From positions 5,026,001 through 5,090,000 of the forward strand of contig NC_015675.1 in NCBI RefSeq assembly GCF_000176035.2: 64,000 nucleotides of DNA. Direction: 5' to 3'. The notes below the pieces were generated by a model that was not told the DNA's origin, did not search any database, and worked only from the letters and a program-made list of their open reading frames with translations. Within the stretch, counting starts at the first letter, position 1, and each line of letters opens with the position of its first letter. Positions 19,850 through 28,025 of this stretch are shown piece by piece. The translations under genes and the position numbers were made by a program. The DNA comes from Mesorhizobium opportunistum WSM2075. GTDB taxonomy: Bacteria; Pseudomonadota; Alphaproteobacteria; Rhizobiales; Rhizobiaceae.

Positions 19850-20365
19850 TTACATGCGATAGGCGATGGTGTCGTTCCAGAAGCGGTCGAGCCGCTGCAG
19901 GGCACGGTTCATCTGCTTGAACTCGTCGGTGTTGATGCCGCCGACCTGCTCGATCGAGCCGACATGGCGCTCATAAAGACCGGCGACCACATCGGCCACT
20001 TCGTTGCCCTTCGGCGTCAGCGAGACGCGGACCGAGCGGCGATCGATGCGCGAACGCTGGTGGTTGATGAAGCCGAGATCGACCAGCTTCTTCAGATTGT
20101 AGGACACGTTCGAGCCGAGATAGTAGCCACGCGAGCGCAGTTCGCCGGCGGTCAGTTCGGAGTTGCCGATGTTGAACAGCAGCAGCGCCTGGATGGCGTT
20201 GATGTCGGAACGGCCGTTGCGGTCGAATTCGTCCTTGATCACATCAAGCAGGCGGCGGTGCAGCCGCTCAACAAGCTGCAGCGATTCCATGTACAGGGAA
20301 CGGATAGCCTCGCGGCGATCGTCGGATACGTTGGCGGTCTTCGCCGCCGGACGCGAATTGATCAT
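19850..20365 (-). CDS. ldtR: MarR-family transcriptional regulator, LdtR-like
   Basis: Winged-helix regulator of 171 aa. The helix-turn-helix region reads NSELTAGELRSRGYYLGSNV followed by SYNLKKLVDLGFI and the wing QRSRIDRRSVRVSLTPKG. In Candidatus Liberibacter asiaticus and Sinorhizobium, LdtR controls an adjacent L,D-transpeptidase and osmotic-stress tolerance; assignment here rests on sequence type and on the transpeptidase gene 2.5 kb downstream. GAGAGG lies about nine bases before the ATG. An inverted repeat upstream may be an autoregulatory site. Confidence 0.85.
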   Translation of the reverse strand: MINSRPAAKTANVSDDRREAIRSLYMESLQLVERLHRRLLDVIKDEFDRNGRSDINAIQALLLFNIGNSELTAGELRSRGYYLGSNVSYNLKKLVDLGFINHQRSRIDRRSVRVSLTPKGNEVADVVAGLYERHVGSIEQVGGINTDEFKQMNRALQRLDRFWNDTIAYRM

Positions 20366-20427
20366 TGTCTTTGCCTCTCGTTTGTCGCCTTGGTGATTTT
20401 TTGTTTTTCACCTTGATCGCGACACTA

Positions 20428-20448
20428 TCGAATACTCATAAAATTCGA
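20428..20448. promoter_or_regulatory. Inverted repeat upstream of ldtR
   Basis: TCGAAT (20428-20433) and ATTCGA (20443-20448) with a nine-base AT-rich spacer, 63-83 bp before the ldtR ATG. Fits a dimeric MarR operator; inference only. Confidence 0.4.
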
Positions 20449-20603
20449 CTTAAACGCTAGGGCTAACAAGAGCTTACCGGTAATAGGTTTCGGAAGAGGC
20501 TTAACGAACGGTCACCCGAGTAAGGATAATTAACCTAAAGGCTTAGGCGCCTCTCGCGGGGCCGGTTCGGGGCGATCACGAAGTCATCAATGCGCTCAAC
20601 GGC

Positions 20604-21026
20604 TTAGTGCCGTACCGGGCGTTTCTGCAGCCAGATGACGACGCGAAAGACGATGTAGAGCAGCGCCACCGCCGCATGCGAGACGACAATCAGCAGCCGA
20701 TGACCGAAAAGCTCGGGAAAGCCGGCATACATGACGGTCTCTGTGACCGCGCAAATGAACCAGATCACCGGCCCCCAGGAGGCCAGCATCCACAGTCCCG
20801 CCGCGGCAAAGGGGAAGAACACGGCGAGCATCACCGCCGCGACCTGCCAGTGCACCGGCATGAGGTCGAAGCGCCACAGCGAACCTGGATAGAAGCCGAT
20901 CAGCTTGACCCAGTACAGGATGCCGAACAGCAGGCAGTAGCCGGCGATGACGCGCTGGAACCAGGCGAAGATGACCTCGACCGTCGAGGGCTGAAGCACC
21001 ACGCGTCTCGAAGTCACCTCGCTCAT
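20604..21026 (-). CDS. Small membrane protein (possibly DUF6163)
   Basis: 140 aa with four hydrophobic segments (about residues 20-40, 58-80, 84-103, 110-132), consistent with a four-helix inner-membrane protein. The ATG at 21026 overlaps the stop of the acyl-CoA hydrolase gene (ATGA), so translation is coupled. I recall this as a rhizobial domain of unknown function but cannot confirm the family number from sequence alone. No catalytic residue pattern is visible. Confidence 0.75.
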   Translation of the reverse strand: MSEVTSRRVVLQPSTVEVIFAWFQRVIAGYCLLFGILYWVKLIGFYPGSLWRFDLMPVHWQVAAVMLAVFFPFAAAGLWMLASWGPVIWFICAVTETVMYAGFPELFGHRLLIVVSHAAVALLYIVFRVVIWLQKRPVRH

Positions 21027-22066
21027 GCCAGGAGTTCCCGTTCACCGAGCGGGGCGAAATAGGCCTCGACATCGGCCTCGCTGACCGCGTCGAGGCTTGC
21101 CGGCCGCCATTGCGGCTTTGACCCCTTGTCGATGATGGCGGCGCGGATGCCTTCATAGAAATCGTGTCCGGCAAGCATGCGGTTGAGAATGCGGAATTCC
21201 ATCTTCATGCAATCGTCCATCGACAATGTCAGCCCGGCGTTGATCTGCCGCCAGGCGACGCGAAGGCTGGTCGGGGAGCGCATGCGGATCGTCGCCAACG
21301 TTTTTGCCGCGAATTCGTCGGTGCCCGCCGCGCGTTCCAGGCTGTCGACGACATCCTGCAGCGATGGTTGGGCGAAATGACGCGATATCGCTTCCAGGAT
21401 CGGCCTGTCGGTCTCTCGCCTGGCCTGGACGAAGAAACCGCGCAGCACCGATTCCGGATCGCCGGTCAGTACCAGCCGATCGAGGAAGCTCGCCTGGTCC
21501 TCGGCCTTGATGGTGTGGGTGGCCAGCCCCGACCACAGCGCGTCACCATAGCGGATGCGGTTGCCGGTCAGCGCCAGATACATGCCGAACGAGCCGCCAA
21601 GATCGGGCAGCAGATGGCTGGCGCCGACATCCGGGAAAAAGCCGATGCCGACCTCCGGCATGGCGAACTGGGCATTCTCGGTCATCACCCGATGCGAACC
21701 GTGGAACGAAATGCCGACGCCGCCGCCCATGACGATGCCGTCGATGAGCGCCACGTAGGGTTTCTTGAAGCGCGCTATGTAGGCGTTGAGCCGGTACTCG
21801 TCGGCGAAGAACGCGACCGGCGGCTCTCCGGCACGGCCGGCTTCGTAGATATCCAGGATGTCGCCTCCGGCCGAAAACGCCCTGCCCTCGGCCTTGAGGA
21901 CCACGACGTCGACACCGTCGTCACGCTCCCAGGAACGCAGGGCCTTGCCCAGCGCCTTGACCATGCGATGGGTGACGGCATTGAGCGCCTGCGGCCGCGT
22001 CAACGTGACGACACCAGCCCTGCCCAACCGTTCGAAGCGAATTTCGTCGCCTCCACCAAAATCCAT
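21023..22066 (-). CDS. Enoyl-CoA hydratase/isomerase family, 3-hydroxyisobutyryl-CoA hydrolase type
   Basis: Crotonase-fold enzyme of 347 aa, longer than simple enoyl-CoA hydratases and matching 3-hydroxyisobutyryl-CoA hydrolases of valine degradation. The ATG at 22066 (MDFGGGDEIRFERLGRAGV) is taken because homologous sequence begins here and GGGAGGGA lies upstream. The oxyanion-hole motifs are GRAFSAGGDILDIY and IDGIVMGGGVGISFHG; the catalytic Glu region is FAMPEVGIGFFPDVGAS. It is translationally coupled to a small membrane protein gene. Confidence 0.88.
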   Translation of the reverse strand: MDFGGGDEIRFERLGRAGVVTLTRPQALNAVTHRMVKALGKALRSWERDDGVDVVVLKAEGRAFSAGGDILDIYEAGRAGEPPVAFFADEYRLNAYIARFKKPYVALIDGIVMGGGVGISFHGSHRVMTENAQFAMPEVGIGFFPDVGASHLLPDLGGSFGMYLALTGNRIRYGDALWSGLATHTIKAEDQASFLDRLVLTGDPESVLRGFFVQARRETDRPILEAISRHFAQPSLQDVVDSLERAAGTDEFAAKTLATIRMRSPTSLRVAWRQINAGLTLSMDDCMKMEFRILNRMLAGHDFYEGIRAAIIDKGSKPQWRPASLDAVSEADVEAYFAPLGERELLA

Positions 22067-22173
22067 CGCCAGAGAATCCCTCCCCCGCGCCTGCGGGACT
22101 GAAGTGCTAAGCGGCGACCGAGCGAACGTCAATTGTCGTGTGCCGGGACAGGAAGCATGATCGGTTGGAATTG

Positions 22174-22722
22174 CTACCACACGAACGGGATCAACGCCTT
22201 CGTGCGACGCGCATAGTCTGGGAATTCGTCGGGAAATTGCCCTGCCAGAAGCCTGTCTTCCGCGCCGACACGCCACAGGAAGATCACGCCTAGCAGGATC
22301 AGCAGAAAGACGAAACCACCGCCCACCACGATCGCCGAGCCGATGCATGCAACAAGGCCACCTGTGTACATGGGGTGGCGGACATAGCGGTAAGGGCCTG
22401 ACGTCACCAGTTCATGGCCTTGCTTGGCGGAGACGATCTGGCTCCAATTGCTGCCAAGGGTTTGCCGCGCCCAGACCAGGAAGGCCATCCCGGCAACGGC
22501 CACGATGACACCGATGCTGCTCAACACGGCGTTCACGGGTGCGAAGTTGACGAACCGGAACATCGGCACACGCGGGAGCAGGAAAGCGACGATCATGGCG
22601 GCCAACAGTGCCAGTCGCTGCGGCATGTGCTCTTCGGTATCCCGTTTCACACCGAACGCCGAAACGGTCAGGTAGACGATCAGCACGAGCCAGGCGGCAT
22701 AGATGGACCAGACGAAGACCAT
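22174..22722 (-). CDS. Isoprenylcysteine carboxyl methyltransferase (ICMT) family membrane protein
   Basis: 182 aa membrane protein with about five hydrophobic segments. The ATG at 22722 (MVFVWSIYAAWLVLIVY) has AAGGAG at ideal distance and is preferred to a TTG or ATG further up. The SAM-binding hallmark GPYRYVRHPMYTGGL lies near residue 110, and the C-terminal part (AEDRLLAGQFPDEFPDYARR) matches the ICMT/PEMT fold. Bacterial members methylate small lipophilic substrates or are uncharacterised; substrate unknown. Confidence 0.85.
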   Translation of the reverse strand: MVFVWSIYAAWLVLIVYLTVSAFGVKRDTEEHMPQRLALLAAMIVAFLLPRVPMFRFVNFAPVNAVLSSIGVIVAVAGMAFLVWARQTLGSNWSQIVSAKQGHELVTSGPYRYVRHPMYTGGLVACIGSAIVVGGGFVFLLILLGVIFLWRVGAEDRLLAGQFPDEFPDYARRTKALIPFVW

Positions 22723-22864
22723 GGCTTGCTCCTTCCGCCGCCCCATGCCGACCTAGCGTGCTGCAAGGACACGTCAACGCCACAAGGCCGGTACAGCCTC
22801 TTGGCTCGCGTCCGTGGTCGATGCTAGAAATCGACCGGCAAATGCTGGACGGCGGACGTTGTTC

Positions 22865-23722
22865 ATGGCTCGATTTTTACGCCTTGCGCTGGTGGCAATC
22901 GGGCTGATCGGGCGATGCCTGGCCGCCCATCCTGTCCTGGCAACCACGCTGGACGATCTCTACCAGTCGCAGACCATCGTCACCGGCCAAGGCGAGGAGA
23001 ACCGCCAGACAGGCTTCCGGGATTGCCTGGACCGGGTTCTGGTCAGGGTTTCGGGCGACCAGCGGTTGCTCGACAAGCCAGAGATAGCGGATCTGCGCGA
23101 CAAGGCCGGCAGCTTCGTCGATGCTTTCCGCTACCATGACCGGTTGGAGGGCATTCCGATCCACGACGAGCAAGGCACGCATGACCGGCCGCATGATCTC
23201 ACCTGTCTCTACAAGCCTGACGTGATCGACAAGGTGCTGGCGTCGCTGGGCAGCAGGCCCTGGCTTGGCGAACGGCCGGCGCTGACGATACTCTTGGCCG
23301 TGGAACGTGCTGGGCGTGGCTTCGTACTCGCCAGTGACGGGGACGAGAGCCCCTATATGCGGGAATCGTTTGAGGCGGCTGCCCAGCCCCTGGCAATGTC
23401 GATCGTCATTCCAGACAAGGCTAAGCTCACCAAGGGCGGCTTCATTTTCGAGGAGGTAAGGGCCATGGCCACCTCGCCCGAAATGCTGGGCGGCGTTGCA
23501 AGAACCCTTGGCGGCCGACCGCTGCTTTTCGGGCACATCAGCTGGCGCGACAAGGAATTGGGCTGGGTCGTCGACTGGTGGCTTACGGTCGATGGCAAAA
23601 CCCTTGCGGTCGATGGCAAAACCTATGAGTGGCAGGTCCGCGGCGTCAGCTTCGACGAGGCGTTCCGCGCCGCGATCCGTGGCGCCGCACAAATACTATC
23701 CGGCAATGGTCAACCCGGCTGA
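22865..23722 (+). CDS. Exported DUF2066 protein
   Basis: 285 aa from the ATG at 22865 (MARFLRLALVAIGLIGRCLA), giving a signal peptide; an alternative GTG at 22814 would place 17 residues before it. The body begins LYQSQTIVTGQGEENRQTGF and continues DCLDRVLVRVSGDQRLLD, the conserved opening of DUF2066. A short internal repeat TLAVDGKT/KTLAVDGK occurs near residue 245. Divergent from the ICMT gene and 86 bp upstream of hemB. Function unknown for the family. Confidence 0.8.
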   Translation: MARFLRLALVAIGLIGRCLAAHPVLATTLDDLYQSQTIVTGQGEENRQTGFRDCLDRVLVRVSGDQRLLDKPEIADLRDKAGSFVDAFRYHDRLEGIPIHDEQGTHDRPHDLTCLYKPDVIDKVLASLGSRPWLGERPALTILLAVERAGRGFVLASDGDESPYMRESFEAAAQPLAMSIVIPDKAKLTKGGFIFEEVRAMATSPEMLGGVARTLGGRPLLFGHISWRDKELGWVVDWWLTVDGKTLAVDGKTYEWQVRGVSFDEAFRAAIRGAAQILSGNGQPG

Positions 23723-23808
23723 CATAGCGTGCGGCTCCTGGCACAAACGTGTCGCATTGGTCAGCACCGAGGGCTCGTGGTAAAAGCCGCTGATCCGGAG
23801 TTTTGGCA

Positions 23809-24840
23809 ATGAACAGATTCACCCCGACAAAGCCAGCCGGCGCTCGAAGCGTCGACGATGTCACCGGCAGCCGCCGCCTGCGCCGCATGCGCAAGGCCGA
23901 CTGGTCGCGCCGGCTCGTGCAGGAGAACCGGCTTACGGTCGACGACCTGATCTGGCCGATCTTCGTCGTCGAGGGCAAAAATGTGCGCGAGCCGATTGCC
24001 GCCATGCCGGGCGTCTTCCGCCTGTCGATCGACCTTGCAATCAAGGAGGCTGAGCGCGCGGCCAGGCTCGGCATTCCCGCGCTCGCCACCTTCCCCAATG
24101 TCGATCTGGCCTTGCGCGACCAGACCGGCTCGCACATCCTCGACCCCGACAATGTCATCAACCGCGCCACCCGTGCCATAAAGGACGCGGTGCCCGAGAT
24201 CGGCATCATCACCGACGCCGCGCTCGACCCGTTCACCAGCCACGGCCATGACGGCATCCTGCGCGACGGCATCATCGTCAACGACGAGACGGTCGAACAG
24301 GTCGCGGCGGCGGCCGTCATCCAGGCGGCGGCCGGCGCCGACATCATCGCGCCGTCCGACATGATGGACGGGCGTATCGGCGCCATCCGCGACGCGCTCG
24401 ACGCCAACGGCTTTCAGGACGTGGCGATCATGTCCTACGCGACCAAATTCGCCTCGGCCTTCTACGGCCCCTATCGCGAGGCGGTCGGCACCGCCGGCCT
24501 GCTCAAGGGCGACAAGAAGACCTACTATATCGATCATGCCAACTCGGACGAAGCCGTGCGCGAGGCCGAACAGGACATCGCCGAGGGGACCGACATGCTG
24601 ATGGTCAAGCCCGGCCTGCCCTATCTCGACATCATCCGCAGGCTGAAGGACGAATTCCAGATGCCGACCTTCGCCTACCAGGTGTCGGGCGAATATTCGA
24701 TGATCAAGGCGGCGGGCGCCAATGGCTGGATCGACGGCGAGAAAGCGATGCTGGAGAGCCTGCTTGCCTTCAAGCGCGCCGGCTGCGACGGTATCCTGAC
24801 CTATTTCGCGCCAGAGGTGGCGACGATGCTGAAGGGGTAG
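23809..24840 (+). CDS. hemB: Delta-aminolevulinic acid dehydratase (porphobilinogen synthase)
   Basis: Condenses two 5-aminolevulinate molecules to porphobilinogen in heme synthesis (343 aa). The ATG at 23809 has CCGGAG nine bases upstream. Schiff-base lysines are in YATKFASAFYGPYREA and MLMVKPGLPYLDI. The metal site reads DAALDPFTSHGHDG: the cysteines of zinc-dependent enzymes are replaced by Ala and Asp, so this is a Mg2+-type, zinc-independent enzyme as in other rhizobia. Confidence 0.97.
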   Translation: MNRFTPTKPAGARSVDDVTGSRRLRRMRKADWSRRLVQENRLTVDDLIWPIFVVEGKNVREPIAAMPGVFRLSIDLAIKEAERAARLGIPALATFPNVDLALRDQTGSHILDPDNVINRATRAIKDAVPEIGIITDAALDPFTSHGHDGILRDGIIVNDETVEQVAAAAVIQAAAGADIIAPSDMMDGRIGAIRDALDANGFQDVAIMSYATKFASAFYGPYREAVGTAGLLKGDKKTYYIDHANSDEAVREAEQDIAEGTDMLMVKPGLPYLDIIRRLKDEFQMPTFAYQVSGEYSMIKAAGANGWIDGEKAMLESLLAFKRAGCDGILTYFAPEVATMLKG

Positions 24841-24973
24841 GTTCTCGCCCTCCCCCGGCCATTCAGCGACGTGGTCGTCCATGAACGGCATCCGCGACTT
24901 CCATAAGGAACTTACAGGCAAGGACTTCCCGCTACATGGCGGAGAGGTCCGGGTACGTGTTTCTTCGCCGTAG

Positions 24974-25030
24974 AAAATACCACTTGCAATTCGCAATCGG
25001 TTTGCTACAAGGCAACCACTTGCAAAATAC
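24974..25030 (+). promoter_or_regulatory. Repeat-containing promoter region of the reductase-like gene
   Basis: CCACTTGCAA occurs at 24980-24989 and 25016-25025, and AAAATAC at 24974-24980 and 25024-25030, so the blocks appear in exchanged order. Further TTGC/GCAA half-sites lie between. The density suggests a regulator binding site; no cognate regulator gene is adjacent. The rest of 24841-25053 shows no convincing gene. Confidence 0.4.
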
Positions 25031-25053
25031 AACTGGTTATCGAGGAGGTTTTC

Positions 25054-25701
25054 ATGTCCAAGCTGCGTGTCAACGCTTTCACCCTATCGCTCGACGGCTA
25101 TGGCGCCGGTCCCGACCAGGATCTGCAAAATCCGCTCGGCGTCGGTGGGGAATCCTTGCACAAGTGGTTTGTCGATACCCGCACCTTCCGCAAGATGGTG
25201 CTGGGACAAGACGGCGGCGCCACCGATATCAACGAGGCGTTCGCGGCGCGCAGCTTCGAGAATGTCGGCGCTTGGATCCTCGGCCGAAACATGTTCGGAC
25301 CGATCCGCGGCGAATGGCCCGACGAAACCTGGAAGGGCTGGTGGGGCGACAACCCGCCCTACCATGTGCCGGTTTTCGTGCTGACACACTTCAAGCGAGC
25401 GCCGATCACGATGGAGGGCGGCACCACTTTCCACTTCGTCACCGACGGCATCCATTCGGCGCTCGAGCAGGCAAGGTCGGCGGCTGGCGGCAAGGATGTG
25501 CGGGTCGGCGGCGGTGTCTCGACCATCCGGCAATATCTCCAGGAGAAGCTTATCGACACCATGCACCTGGCGATCTCACCGGTGCTGCTGGGCACAGGCG
25601 AGAACCTCTTCGCGAGCCTGGATATGGTGAAGCTTGGCTATCGGTGCACGGAGCAGGTGGCGACAGCGCTTGCCACGCATGTGATCATCGATCGCGCGTA
25701 G
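25054..25701 (+). CDS. Dihydrofolate reductase family protein (RibD C-terminal-like)
   Basis: 215 aa, single-domain NADPH-dependent reductase fold. The ATG at 25054 has a perfect GAGGAGG six bases upstream. Features are MSKLRVNAFTLSLDGYGAG at the start, WILGRNMFGPIRGEW in the middle and VGGGVSTIRQYLQEKLID then LLGTGENLF at the end, as in the YyaP/YwjB-like deaminase-reductase group. It is not a housekeeping folA or ribD (ribD is present at 10.2 kb); the substrate is unknown. Confidence 0.85.
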   Translation: MSKLRVNAFTLSLDGYGAGPDQDLQNPLGVGGESLHKWFVDTRTFRKMVLGQDGGATDINEAFAARSFENVGAWILGRNMFGPIRGEWPDETWKGWWGDNPPYHVPVFVLTHFKRAPITMEGGTTFHFVTDGIHSALEQARSAAGGKDVRVGGGVSTIRQYLQEKLIDTMHLAISPVLLGTGENLFASLDMVKLGYRCTEQVATALATHVIIDRA

Positions 25702-25730
25702 TTTGGCGAAACCCTTGGCGGCAGGCCCCT

Positions 25731-25756
25731 TTCTCCCCGTCACTATACGGGGAGAA
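25731..25756. repeat. Palindromic repeat fragment between convergent genes
   Basis: TTCTCCCCGT / ACGGGGAGAA, ten pairs around a six-base loop, between the reductase stop and the ppk2 stop. Resembles half of the dispersed intergenic repeat and may act as a bidirectional terminator. Confidence 0.65.
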
Positions 25757-25766
25757 GGAAGAACCC

Positions 25767-26687
25767 TCAATACTTCTCCGGCACGTAAAGTTCGCGCGGC
25801 AGGACCTGGCGCTCGTATTCCGGGTTGAAGACGCGCTCGGGCAGCGTGATCTCCTCGTGCGGCACCTCTTCATACGGCAATTGCTTCAGCAGATGATCGA
25901 TGCAGTTCAGCCGCGCGCGCTTCTTGTCGTTGCCTTCGACGATGAACCAGGGCGCCTCGGGAATGTTGGTGCGGGCGAAGGTTTCTTCCTTGGCCTTGGT
26001 GTACTGTTCCCAGCGCACGCGCGACTGCAGGTCCATCGGTGACAGTTTCCACTGCTTCATCGGATCGTGGATGCGCATCAGGAAGCGCATCTGCTGTTCC
26101 TCGTCAGTGATCGAGAACCAGTATTTGACCACGGTGATGCCCGAGCGCACCAGCATGCGCTCGAACTCCGGCACGTCGTGGAAGAACTCCTCGACCTGCT
26201 CCGGTCCGGCAAAACCCATCACCCGTTCGACGCCGGAACGGTTGTACCAGGAGCGGTCGAACAGCACGATCTCGCCACCGGCCGGCAGATGCGGGACGTA
26301 GCGCTGGAAATACCATTGCGACTTTTCGCGTTCGGTCGGTGCCGGCAATGCCACGACGCGGCAGATGCGCGGGTTGAGCCGCTGGGTGATGCGCTTGATG
26401 ACGCCGCCCTTGCCGGCGGAGTCGCGGCCCTCGAAGATCACCACCAGCTTCTTCCTGTGATAGGCGACCCACGACTGCAGCTTGATCAGCTCGGACTGCA
26501 AGGTGATCAGGTCGCGGAAATATTGCATGCGGTCGATCGAAGGCGGATGCGAGTTCTTGTAGATCTTGGCGATCTCCATCGACAGCGCCGGTTCCGACAT
26601 TTCGAGCTCATAGTCTTCGTCGAGCGTGTCGGCGAGCTCGGCTTCGAGCCAGTCTTTTGCAGGGGAATTCTGTCTTAGCTCGGTCAT
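25767..26687 (-). CDS. ppk2: Polyphosphate kinase 2
   Basis: Nucleotide phosphorylation from polyphosphate by a class I PPK2 (306 aa). Walker A GRDSAGKGGVIKR lies near residue 88, Walker B FDRSWYNRSGVERV near 142, and the lid region MLVRSGITVVKYWFSI follows. The N-terminal 50 residues are acidic (LADTLDEDYELEMSE). One-domain proteins of this kind usually convert NDP to NTP. It converges with the reductase-like gene upstream; the 281-bp region to the aldo/keto reductase gene has no gene. Confidence 0.95.
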   Translation of the reverse strand: MTELRQNSPAKDWLEAELADTLDEDYELEMSEPALSMEIAKIYKNSHPPSIDRMQYFRDLITLQSELIKLQSWVAYHRKKLVVIFEGRDSAGKGGVIKRITQRLNPRICRVVALPAPTEREKSQWYFQRYVPHLPAGGEIVLFDRSWYNRSGVERVMGFAGPEQVEEFFHDVPEFERMLVRSGITVVKYWFSITDEEQQMRFLMRIHDPMKQWKLSPMDLQSRVRWEQYTKAKEETFARTNIPEAPWFIVEGNDKKRARLNCIDHLLKQLPYEEVPHEEITLPERVFNPEYERQVLPRELYVPEKY

Positions 26688-26968
26688 ATCAGTTGCTCCG
26701 CGTGCAAGCCTGTCGGTTTATGTCCCGGCGCCCCAACCCTGCTGGCCCGCGGCCTGGAACGGAACACCTTAGCCGAATTCAATATAGGCCGGCAGTGACG
26801 GTTTTATTGCAGCCCGAGCACGATTGCCGGCGCTGCAAATTCCGCGAGATATGATCGATCGTCGTCCTGGCATGGCGACAAGCGGACCGAATTGTCCTAC
26901 AAATCCCCGGTCGCATTCCGGGCTGCCCTTTCGCGCCGCCCCAATTCAACACAATCGCGAGGACTGAC

Positions 26969-28012
26969 ATGGAATACCGTACTCTCGGCCGTTCCGGCCT
27001 GAAGGTTTCGACACTGACCATGGGCACCATGACCTTCGGCGGCGCCGGCCCGTTCGCCGCGGTCGGCAACAGCGATCTCGCCGAAGCCAAACGGATGATC
27101 GACATGTGCATCGATGCCGGCATCAATCTTCTCGACACCGCCAATGTCTATTCGAACGGCATCTCGGAAGAGATCATCGGCGAGGCACTCGGCGGCAAGC
27201 GCAAGAGCGACGTGCTGATCGCCTCCAAGGCGAGGATGCGGATCGGCAAGGGGCCCAACGACGAAGGCCTGTCGCGCTATCACCTGATCCGCGAATGCGA
27301 GAGGAGCCTGAAGCGGCTCAAGACCGATGTCATCGACATCTATTTCCTGCACGAATGGGACGGCCTGACCCCACTTGAGGAAACCATCGCCGCGCTCGAC
27401 ACCTTGGTCGGCCAGGGCAAGATCCGCTATGTCGGCTGCTCCAACTACTCCGGCTGGCAGGTGATGAAGGGGCTCGCCGTCAGCGACAGCCATCACCAGC
27501 CGCGTTTTGTCACCCAGCAAATCCACTACTCGCTGGAGGCGCGCGAGGCAGAGTATGAATTGCTGCCGATCTCGGTCGACCAGGGGCTCGGCGTGCTGGT
27601 GTGGAGCCCGCTCGCCGGCGGCTTGCTGTCCGGCAAATACCGCCGCGACAGCCCCACCGCCCGGCAGCTCGCTGGCTGGTCCGAGCCGCCGATCCGGGAC
27701 GAGGACCGGCTCTGGCGGATCGTCGACGTGCTGGTCGAAATCGGCAAGGCCCGCGGCGTTTCCGCGGCGCAGGTGGCCCTTGCCTGGCTGCTCGGCCGCC
27801 CCGCCGTCTCCTCCCTGGTGATCGGCGCCCGCAACGATGCCCAGCTCAAGGACAATCTCGCAGCCGCCGCCCTGGAACTCAGTGCCGACGAACGCCAGCG
27901 CCTCGACGCGGTCAGCCGGCCGCCTTTGCTCTACCCTTACTGGCACCAGCAACTGACGGCAAAGGATCGCTTCAGCCCCGCCGACACGGTTCTCGACCGC
28001 AGCGCCATCTGA
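26969..28012 (+). CDS. Aldo/keto reductase
   Basis: NADPH-dependent reductase of 347 aa with a TIM-barrel fold. N-terminus MEYRTLGRSGLKVSTLTMG is typical. The catalytic tetrad can be read: Asp and Tyr in NLLDTANVYSNG, Lys in VLIASKARM and His in DIYFLHEWDG. The C-terminal NADP-binding segment is SSLVIGARNDAQLKDNL. Normal length. It resembles the YajO/Tas-like group; physiological substrate not assignable. It converges with the first GT90 gene, 13 bp apart. Confidence 0.92.
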   Translation: MEYRTLGRSGLKVSTLTMGTMTFGGAGPFAAVGNSDLAEAKRMIDMCIDAGINLLDTANVYSNGISEEIIGEALGGKRKSDVLIASKARMRIGKGPNDEGLSRYHLIRECERSLKRLKTDVIDIYFLHEWDGLTPLEETIAALDTLVGQGKIRYVGCSNYSGWQVMKGLAVSDSHHQPRFVTQQIHYSLEAREAEYELLPISVDQGLGVLVWSPLAGGLLSGKYRRDSPTARQLAGWSEPPIRDEDRLWRIVDVLVEIGKARGVSAAQVALAWLLGRPAVSSLVIGARNDAQLKDNLAAAALELSADERQRLDAVSRPPLLYPYWHQQLTAKDRFSPADTVLDRSAI

Positions 28013-28025
28013 CGGACATCAGGAT

